DNA of 64,000 nucleotides from Streptomyces sp. NBC_01283. Lineage in GTDB: Bacteria > Actinomycetota > Actinomycetes > Streptomycetales > Streptomycetaceae. A program made the translations under genes and the position numbers. Where the stretch lies: positions 3,392,501 through 3,456,500 of the forward strand of contig NZ_CP108430.1 in assembly GCF_041435335.1 (NCBI RefSeq), read 5' to 3'. The notes beneath the pieces are model-generated. The model did not search any database and had not been told where the DNA came from. It saw nothing but the letters and a program-made list of their open reading frames with translations. Shown here in pieces: positions 58,828-64,000 of this stretch (position 1 is its first letter; each line of letters opens with the position of its first letter).

Positions 58828-59128
58828 GGGAAAGGGACCTCTCGGGGAATCAAGCAGGGGACAGCAGGAAATGAGCAGAGCTCGCCCCGGGGTCGCCGAA
58901 AGAGGTCAGGACCACAGAAAGGTCATGCGAAAGCGACGCACGCGCCAGGGGCGGGCGTCAGCAACAGTGAATGTCGGACACGCAGAGCGCGGTCACGCCA
59001 AAGAGCGCCAGCTCAAGGGCGGCGCGCGAGGAGGCGTGACGAGGCGACATGCGGAGAAATATGAACGAACTTTCGGCAGATGTCAAAGCTGCCGACCCAT
59101 AAAAAACCACATGCCGAGCAGATCCGTC
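58828..59128. other. 301-bp spacer between dpp-like operon and DUF3152 gene
   Basis: Apart from the promoter at 59058-59086 and the ~220-nt leader, no gene is supportable here. The A+T-rich island at 59050-59110 holds an ATG-led 17-codon plus-strand frame (59050-59103), which I do not call. Confidence 0.6.
59058..59086 (-). promoter_or_regulatory. Strong promoter of the dpp-like operon
   Basis: On the minus strand TTGACA (59081-59086), 17 nt, CATATT (59058-59063) matches the housekeeping consensus. The predicted start near 59050 leaves an untranslated leader of about 220 nt before ATG 58827. Confidence 0.65.
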
Positions 59129-60580
59129 TCAACTCTTGGGAAAAGCCCAGGGGTTGGCCTTGCACTTGATTCCGTCGTGGTCGAGGAACTTCGTCTGCTG
59201 CTGCATGACGGGCGCGAGCTCGCCGTCCTTCGTGCAGTCCGTGTGGTTGAAGCCGAGCCGGTGCCCGACCTCGTGATTGATCAGCATCTGCCGGTACGGG
59301 TGGATGCGGTCGCCGTAGGTCTTGGCGCCCTGCGCCCAGCGATAGGCGTTGATCATCACGCGGTCCGTGGCGGCGGAGTCACAGGAGACGTTCTGCGCCA
59401 TGGTGTCGAGCCCGGACTTCGCGCACCACTTCGCGGTCGTCCCCGGGCTCGCGAGCGTGATCACGAAATCGGGCTTCCCCGAAGAGATCCGCTCGAAGGT
59501 CCGGCCGCCCTTGTGCGCCCAGCTCCGGTCGTCGTTCAGGGTCTTCTGCACGGCCGACGCGAACAGTTCGCCGTCCAGGCCCATGCCCTTCTCGACGTCG
59601 ACGCGGTAGCGGAACAACTGCCCCTTGCCCGGCGCCTTTTCGAACCCGGCCATCGCGTCGAAGTCGCCGGACGCCGTGAGCTTGGCGTCGAGCGGATACT
59701 TCTTCGCCATCTTCGTCTCGTACGTCGCCGGGGCGGACTCGGGGGGCGTGGGCCGGTCGTCCGAGCGGGACGCGTCCTCGCCCGCGGCGCGGCCGTCCTG
59801 GCCCTCCGCGGCCTGTGTCCTGGGAGCGGCGGAGTCCTTCGGCCCGCCGGTCACCTGGCCGGCCACCACGACCGCGAGGACGGTGGTGACAGCGGCGGCG
59901 GCGATCCCGGTGAAGGTGCGGCCCTTGCCGCCGCCCTTGCCTTCCTTGGCGTCGCCGTCCGCGGGGGCTCCGGGGCCGCCATCGGCTCCATCCGCTCCGT
60001 CGGCCGCGTCGGCCCAGAGCTCTCCCTGTGCTTCCTCTTCCTCGTCGACCGAGCGGTCCCAGTCGGTGACGGAGGCGTACGGGTCACGGGGCGGGGGTGT
60101 CCGCAGGGGCGGGCCCCCGGCCGCCATGGGCGCCGGACCGGTCACCGTGGGCGTGGCACCGGTCGCGCCGCCCCCGAAGAGGTCCTCCTCCGCGAACTCG
60201 TCGCCGAACGCGTCCACGTACTCGCGGCGCGGCCCCGGCAAGCGGGGCGGCGCGGTCCGCGCTCCCGGCGCCCCGTAGGCGGCACCCAGCCGCGGCCCGG
60301 CTCCCCACGCCCCGCCCGGCTCACGCTGCTCGGGGTGGCCACCACGGACATGCGGCGAGCCGTGCGGCGGGGTGGCCTGGGGCATGCCGCGCGGCGGGGT
60401 CGCCTGCGGGAAGCCGTGCGCGGGCGTGCCGGGGTCCCCGGGAGCGCGTCTGCGGCGTCCCGTGCCGGGAGCCGGCGGACGTGTGCCCTGCGGTGCCGGT
60501 ACGTCGCCGGTGTCTGTGTTGCCCGCGCTGCCCGTGTTGTCTGCGAGGTCGGCCGAACCTCGGCGGCTATGACGTCCCAC
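59129..60580 (-). CDS. DUF3152 secreted zinc-metallopeptidase-like protein
   Basis: The product is 483 aa from GTG 60580. A long Gly/Pro-rich cytoplasmic region with repeated PQATPP units is followed by one membrane segment, FTGIAAAAVTTVLAVVVAGQV, near residue 230. The extracytoplasmic C-terminal domain carries HEVGHRLGFNH (436-446), a metzincin-type zinc site. Two Cys near the end (KWCAKS, VSCDSA) and two more (TDCTKD, IKCKAN) may form disulfides. M. tuberculosis Rv3207c is of this family. It lies 8 nt after the alpha/beta hydrolase stop, on the same strand. Confidence 0.87.
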   Translation of the reverse strand: MGRHSRRGSADLADNTGSAGNTDTGDVPAPQGTRPPAPGTGRRRRAPGDPGTPAHGFPQATPPRGMPQATPPHGSPHVRGGHPEQREPGGAWGAGPRLGAAYGAPGARTAPPRLPGPRREYVDAFGDEFAEEDLFGGGATGATPTVTGPAPMAAGGPPLRTPPPRDPYASVTDWDRSVDEEEEAQGELWADAADGADGADGGPGAPADGDAKEGKGGGKGRTFTGIAAAAVTTVLAVVVAGQVTGGPKDSAAPRTQAAEGQDGRAAGEDASRSDDRPTPPESAPATYETKMAKKYPLDAKLTASGDFDAMAGFEKAPGKGQLFRYRVDVEKGMGLDGELFASAVQKTLNDDRSWAHKGGRTFERISSGKPDFVITLASPGTTAKWCAKSGLDTMAQNVSCDSAATDRVMINAYRWAQGAKTYGDRIHPYRQMLINHEVGHRLGFNHTDCTKDGELAPVMQQQTKFLDHDGIKCKANPWAFPKS

Positions 60581-60588
60581 TCGCCGCC

Positions 60589-61578
60589 TCAGCTCCCCGC
60601 GCCCGAATGACCGGATGCACTCAACTCGCCCGTGTCCGCGAGCAGTTCGCGGAATGCCGTGGCCACCGTATCCGGATACTCCATCATCGCCACATGCCCT
60701 GCGTCCGGCAGGGTGAGCAGGCGTGAGTCACGGAACGCGGCGGCGGCCTTCTGAGCCATTCGGTACGAGACGAGCAGGTCCTTTCCTCCATAGATGAGCA
60801 GGGTCGGCGCGAGCACCCGCTCCGCCTGACGCCACAGCCCGTGCTGCCCGCCCAGCGTGTACGCGTTCACGATGCCGCGCGCCGAGCGTGCCATCGCGTC
60901 CCACATGTACGGAAGGGCGAGCCTGCGCTCCATCTCCCGCACCGCGGCGCTGTAGCCCTCCGGCGAGACCCTGCCCGGGTCCCCGTAACAGAGTGCCATG
61001 ACGCCACTGACCCGCTGCTCCGCGGTCCAGTCCTTGGTGAGCCTGGTGAACAGGCTCGCGACGCCGGGCACCGCGAGGAGCCCGGTCGGCAGCGCCGTGC
61101 GCTGCACCCGGAGCTCCGGGAGGGCGGGCGAGATCAGCGTGAGGCTGCGGACCAGGTCGGGGCGGACGGCGGCGACGCGGGTGGTCACCGCACCGCCGAG
61201 CGAGTTCGCGACCAGATGCACGGGCCCGTGTTCGCGCGTGTCCAGATAACGGATGACGGCGCGCGCATGCCCGGTGACCGAATAATCACCGTCGTCCGGC
61301 GGCGGCGAGTCGCCGAAGCCCGGCAGATCCACGGCCGCGCAGTCCACGACGTCCTCGAGCAGCGGCATCAGGCCCGACCAGTTCTGCGAGGATCCGCCGA
61401 GCCCGTGCACGTACAGAGCGGGCGGCAGCCCCTCACGCACCGACGGCCTGGAACGCACCGAAAGCGTGAGCCCGGGAAGGGTGACCGAGTCGAGCCGCTC
61501 GCCCGCCGCGACCCCGACGGCACCCGGCTTGGGCGCTACGGAGGCAGCGATCACGTTCGGCAGCTCGGTCGAAGACAT
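60589..61578 (-). CDS. Alpha/beta-hydrolase
   Basis: The product is 329 aa from ATG 61578. Oxyanion-hole HGLGGSSQNW (59-68), nucleophile Ser126 in VANSLGGAVTTRV, acid Asp in YGGKDLLVSY, and His in DAGHVAMMEYP. The family includes esterases and lipases such as LipV of M. tuberculosis. Its first 30 residues are outside the fold and unexplained. It is the first gene of a two-gene operon with DUF3152. The 168-bp spacer to the divergent acidic-peptide gene carries both promoters. Substrate unknown. Confidence 0.88.
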   Translation of the reverse strand: MSSTELPNVIAASVAPKPGAVGVAAGERLDSVTLPGLTLSVRSRPSVREGLPPALYVHGLGGSSQNWSGLMPLLEDVVDCAAVDLPGFGDSPPPDDGDYSVTGHARAVIRYLDTREHGPVHLVANSLGGAVTTRVAAVRPDLVRSLTLISPALPELRVQRTALPTGLLAVPGVASLFTRLTKDWTAEQRVSGVMALCYGDPGRVSPEGYSAAVREMERRLALPYMWDAMARSARGIVNAYTLGGQHGLWRQAERVLAPTLLIYGGKDLLVSYRMAQKAAAAFRDSRLLTLPDAGHVAMMEYPDTVATAFRELLADTGELSASGHSGAGS

Positions 61579-61746
61579 GCGGGCAATGTTACGAGACGAT
61601 CACGCGGTGGTTCATGTGTTCGCCGTCACAGATCCGGCCGATGTCACCCGGAGATCGCGTAGCGCCCGGATCGGCAAGCTCCTAGGCTCATAAGTGAGGG
61701 CGAACAGGGCACTCGCACCACTAGTCCTCCAAGGAAGAGAGCCACG

Positions 61747-61962
61747 ATGACCGTCGACCCGTCCGACCCCGAGACCTTCGAGGCCGAGGAAACCGCCGAC
61801 ACCAGCACCGAAGCGCCCGAGGCCGATGCCGCGGAGCAGCAGACCGAACTCACGCCTCGCGAGGACGACTCCTTGCAGGACCTGAACACGGACGCGGCGA
61901 GCGAGGCGGACCTGGCCGAACAGGCCCGCGTCGTCAGTCTCGACGAAGACGACTATCGCTGA
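61747..61962 (+). CDS. Small highly acidic protein
   Basis: The product is 71 aa from ATG 61747 (AGGAAGAGA site). It is almost entirely Asp/Glu/Thr/Ala with no predicted fold (MTVDPSDPETFEAEETADTS and ends VVSLDEDDYR). Codon use and good ribosome site support a real gene. It is a recurrent small protein of Streptomyces in this place. Function unknown. Confidence 0.75.
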   Translation: MTVDPSDPETFEAEETADTSTEAPEADAAEQQTELTPREDDSLQDLNTDAASEADLAEQARVVSLDEDDYR

Positions 61963-61993
61963 GCTGCCCGTGTTTGCCCTGCTACGCACGGCT

Positions 61994-62016
61994 TTCACGG
62001 TCATCCAGTCCGTGAA
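61994..62016. promoter_or_regulatory. Inverted repeat upstream of the TetR gene
   Basis: TTCACGG (61994-62000) and CCGTGAA (62010-62016) form a 7-bp inverted repeat with 9-nt spacer, 91 nt before the TetR GTG. Size and position suit a TetR operator. Confidence 0.5.
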
Positions 62017-62106
62017 ATTCTCCGCTCGTACCGCGCACATCACAGTTACCGAAAAGTACGATGGCCGCGCGGCGCACACCGCACATTCACGATCATGGGA
62101 GGCGGC

Positions 62107-62748
62107 GTGACAGCCATCGAGCAGACAGAGGCAGCGCGCCCTCGGGGCACACGCCTGCCGCGTCGTGCCCGACGCAATCAGTTGCTGGGCGCGGCGCAGG
62201 AGGTCTTCGTCGCGCAGGGGTATCACGCGGCGGCGATGGACGACATCGCCGAGCGGGCCGGAGTCAGCAAGCCGGTGCTCTACCAGCACTTCCCCGGCAA
62301 GCTCGACCTGTATCTCGCGCTGCTCGACCAGCACTGCGAATCACTGCTGCAGTCCGTCCGTACGGCGCTCGCGTCCACCTCGGACAACAAACTGCGCGTC
62401 GCGGCCACGATGGACGCGTACTTCGCGTACGTGGAGGACGAGGGCGGCGCGTTCCGCCTCGTCTTCGAGTCGGACCTGACGAACGAGGCCGCGGTCCGTG
62501 AGCGTGTGGACCGGGTCACCCTCCAGTGCGCGGAAGCGATCTGCGAGGTCATCGCCGAGGACACGGGTCTGCCCCGTGACGAGGCGATGCTGCTGGCGGT
62601 GGGCCTCGGCGGCTACTCCCAGGTGGTCGCCCGGTACTGGCTCGCCAGCGGCAGCACGGTCCCGCGCGACAAGGCCGTGGAGCTGCTGACGTCGCTGGCC
62701 TGGCGCGGTATCGCGGGCTTCCCGCTGCATGGCCTGGAAGGCCACTGA
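62107..62748 (+). CDS. TetR-family transcriptional regulator
   Basis: The product is 213 aa from GTG 62107 (GGGAGG 4-5 nt upstream). HTH: MDDIAERAGVSKPVLYQHFPGK (44-65), with the TetR Y-x-H-F signature. The C-terminal all-helical domain (RVAATMDAYFAYVEDEGGAF and RLVFESDLTNEA) belongs to the group represented by M. tuberculosis Rv3208. It sits next to DUF3107 in both. Ligand unknown; autoregulation is likely. Confidence 0.9.
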   Translation: MTAIEQTEAARPRGTRLPRRARRNQLLGAAQEVFVAQGYHAAAMDDIAERAGVSKPVLYQHFPGKLDLYLALLDQHCESLLQSVRTALASTSDNKLRVAATMDAYFAYVEDEGGAFRLVFESDLTNEAAVRERVDRVTLQCAEAICEVIAEDTGLPRDEAMLLAVGLGGYSQVVARYWLASGSTVPRDKAVELLTSLAWRGIAGFPLHGLEGH

Positions 62749-62911
62749 CACCGATCGGGAACGCCGGTTTCCCGTTCCCGCATTCTGTTCCCGATCTCTG
62801 TTCGCTACTGGCGTGCAGCGGCGGAAGCATGCGCATCGCCTCACCGGGCTAATGTGTGCTGAGTACGGCGCGGACACCGCGCACATCACTGACCGTCGGA
62901 GGGACAAAGCC

Positions 62912-63139
62912 GTGGAGGTCAAGATCGGCGTGCAGTACGCGCCCCGCGAGATCGTGCTGGAGAGCGGCCAGAGTGCCGAGGAAGTCGAGCACGCGGTGTC
63001 CGAGGCGCTGACCGGCAAGTCGCCGCTGCTGAGCCTCGTGGACGACCACGGCCGCAAGGTCCTGGTTCCGGCCGACCGCCTCGCGTACGTCGAGCTCGGC
63101 GAGCCGACCGCACGCAAGGTGGGCTTCAGCGCCCTGTAG
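62912..63139 (+). CDS. DUF3107 small protein (Rv3208A/TB9.4-like)
   Basis: The product is 75 aa from GTG 62912 (GGAGGG upstream). The sequence MEVKIGVQYAPREIVLESGQ and VLVPADRLAYVELGEPTARKVGFSAL has the short beta-rich DUF3107 layout. Function unknown; it always seems to accompany the TetR gene upstream, and it is followed by a strong terminator. Confidence 0.85.
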   Translation: MEVKIGVQYAPREIVLESGQSAEEVEHAVSEALTGKSPLLSLVDDHGRKVLVPADRLAYVELGEPTARKVGFSAL

Positions 63140-63171
63140 TTCAGGGGCGCCGCACGCAGGACGAAGAACGG

Positions 63172-63205
63172 GAACGGCCCGGTGGTCACAACCACCGGGC
63201 CGTTC
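63172..63205 (+). terminator. Terminator after DUF3107
   Basis: GAACGGCCCGGTGGT (63172-63186) pairs perfectly with 63191-63205, loop CACA. It is 32 nt after the DUF3107 stop. Confidence 0.8.
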
Positions 63206-63331
63206 GCGTGCGTTGGCTCTTACGCGTCGACGCGCCGCTTGCGGGAAGGCTCTGGAGGATTGCATTCCGGCCGCCAGGGGTAAGACCGGCTACGACCGTT
63301 TTGCACCTGGCCGCGAGGGAGGGAACACCCT

Positions 63332-63604
63332 GTGATTCTGGAAGCACTCGGCTCCGCACTGCTCGGTTTCGCCCTGGCATGGGCGGCGGCCCACCGACTG
63401 CCCCACCGGCTGCCCGCACGCAACCTGGTCCTGTCGACCGGGGCCGCGGGCGCCGTGATCGGGTCGTTCGTCACGCACATGGCCCTGGGAGCCGGCCACG
63501 CCCCCGGCACACTCGTGGGCGCGGTGGCCGTGGCAGCAGCACTGCTCTCACTCCTGCTCCGCCCCAGCAGGGGTCACCTACGCCGTCGCTCAGCGACGGC
63601 GTAG
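63332..63604 (+). CDS. Small two- or three-span membrane protein
   Basis: The product is 90 aa from GTG 63332 (GGAGGG, 8 nt). Hydrophobic segments ALGSALLGFALAWAAA, LVLSTGAAGAVIGSFVTHMAL and GTLVGAVAVAAALLSLLL are separated by basic loops. The stop lies in a 13-bp palindromic hairpin (63578-63604), which probably acts as the terminator. Function unknown. Confidence 0.75.
   Translation: MILEALGSALLGFALAWAAAHRLPHRLPARNLVLSTGAAGAVIGSFVTHMALGAGHAPGTLVGAVAVAAALLSLLLRPSRGHLRRRSATA
63578..63604 (+). terminator. Palindromic terminator including the stop codon
   Basis: CTACGCCGTCGCT and its complement (63592-63604) flank one C. The stop TAG (63602-63604) is inside the stem, so translation must clear the hairpin. 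Confidence 0.6.
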
Positions 63605-63644
63605 CGGGCGGGTCCGCGCCGTCCCAAAGGGACACGGACCGCAT

Positions 63645-64000
63645 AGGGGCACGGGTACCGACGCACCAAGCCACAGCGCCTCTGGGGCGCGCGGAGACCG
63701 ACGCACAAGCCACAGCGCCGCTTAGGGGCGCGAGGAACTGCGCGCCAAGTCACAGCGCCCCTTGGGAGCGCGAGGAACTGCGCGCCAAGCCACGACGCAC
63801 CCGCAAGGGAACCGGCCACACCAGCCCTTCCCAGGGGCGCGGGGAACTGCGCGCTCAACCCCCACCCACCCGCAGGAGAACCCAGCACACCAGCCCCTCC
63901 AAGGGGCGCGGGGAACTGCGCGCTCAACCCCCACCCACCCGCAGCAGAACCCAGCACACCAGCCCCCCCAGGGGCGCGGGGAACGGCGCGACAAGCCCCA
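63645..64000. repeat. Tandem array of a degenerate GGGGCGCGGGGAACTGCGCG repeat
   Basis: Seven copies begin near 63645, 63683, 63724, 63764, 63833, 63902 and 63970. The first four are about 40 bp apart with tails (C)AAGCCACAGCGCC; the last four are about 69 bp apart with a longer tail (ACCCACCCGCAG and CAGCACACCAGCCCC). The array continues past the edge. It contains no supportable gene; the open frames are repeats. This motif is dispersed widely in Streptomyces intergenic regions. Confidence 0.9.

Noticed and set aside
63471..63994. Minus-strand frames with GWVGVERAVPRAPWRG repeats
   Set aside because: They are translations of the non-coding repeat array; no ribosome sites and periodicity matches the DNA repeat.

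Overview
The window is about 72% G+C by eye, has strong third-position GC bias, many GTG starts with GGAGG-type ribosome binding sites, a WhiB-family regulator, mycoredoxin and AdnAB-type helicase-nucleases. This points to a Streptomyces chromosome. No phage, integrase, transposase, rRNA or CRISPR array is visible. Most of the window is core chromosome. The gene set also matches, with rearrangements, the Mycobacterium tuberculosis block around Rv3193c-Rv3208A (UPF0182, PDZ/Lon protease, DUF2342 zincin, ABC1 kinase, WhiB7, UvrD2, mycoredoxin, NudC, AdnB, AdnA, MoeZ-like, DUF3152, TetR, DUF3107). That comparison is from memory and was not computed.

Layout. 1-4.1 kb: a TetR regulator cut by the left edge, histidinol-phosphatase-like HisN, a CBS-pair protein, a catalase, and a divergent Fur/CatR-type repressor. 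The catalase and repressor share a spacer with a palindromic operator candidate. 4.2-7.0 kb: a three-gene sulfonate/nitrate/taurine-type ABC importer. 7.1-9.4 kb: two near-identical initiator tRNA genes flanking a Sel1/TPR-repeat gene. 9.4-16.3 kb: UPF0182 membrane protein, PPA1309-like protein, membrane-anchored PDZ-Lon protease, a 56-aa membrane peptide, MoaE and a nucleoside-sugar-epimerase-like SDR. 16.5-21.7 kb: a DUF2342 zincin with a coupled Nudix gene, then two AIM24 proteins and a TerD-AIM24 fusion.

21.9-30.6 kb: a YgjP-type metallopeptidase, an RRE/E1-like ThiF homologue next to an AarF/ABC1 kinase, and a zinc-ribbon peptide. Next comes wblC (whiB7), with a long leader holding an A-tract promoter, a 126-codon ORF and an intrinsic terminator, followed by UvrD2, mycoredoxin and NudC. 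30.6-40.6 kb: an M20 dipeptidase, the two large AdnB- and AdnA-like helicase-nucleases with a lipoprotein gene between them, and an alkyltransferase-like (ATL) DNA repair protein. 40.8-47.0 kb: a large pseudokinase-flippase membrane fusion and two tandem lipoprotein serine peptidases. 47.2-48.3 kb: MoeZ.

48.4-53.2 kb: a tight four-gene operon plus a 15-codon mini-ORF. It encodes a PelF-like glycosyltransferase, a polytopic membrane protein, an NDP-sugar epimerase and a spherulin-4/GH135-type glycosidase. I read it as a galactosaminan-type exopolysaccharide locus, and it is the most interesting system here. 53.4-58.8 kb: a dipeptide-type ABC importer with a fused double ATPase and a strong promoter. 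59.1-63.6 kb: DUF3152 zincin, an alpha/beta hydrolase, an acidic peptide, TetR, DUF3107 and a small membrane protein. The last 0.4 kb is a non-coding array of a degenerate G+C-rich repeat.

Genes that may act together: catalase with its Fur-type repressor, mycoredoxin and NudC in redox and NAD homeostasis; AdnA/AdnB, UvrD2 and ATL in DNA repair; WblC as the antibiotic-stress regulator in the middle of the block; MoaE and MoeZ in molybdopterin and sulfur transfer.
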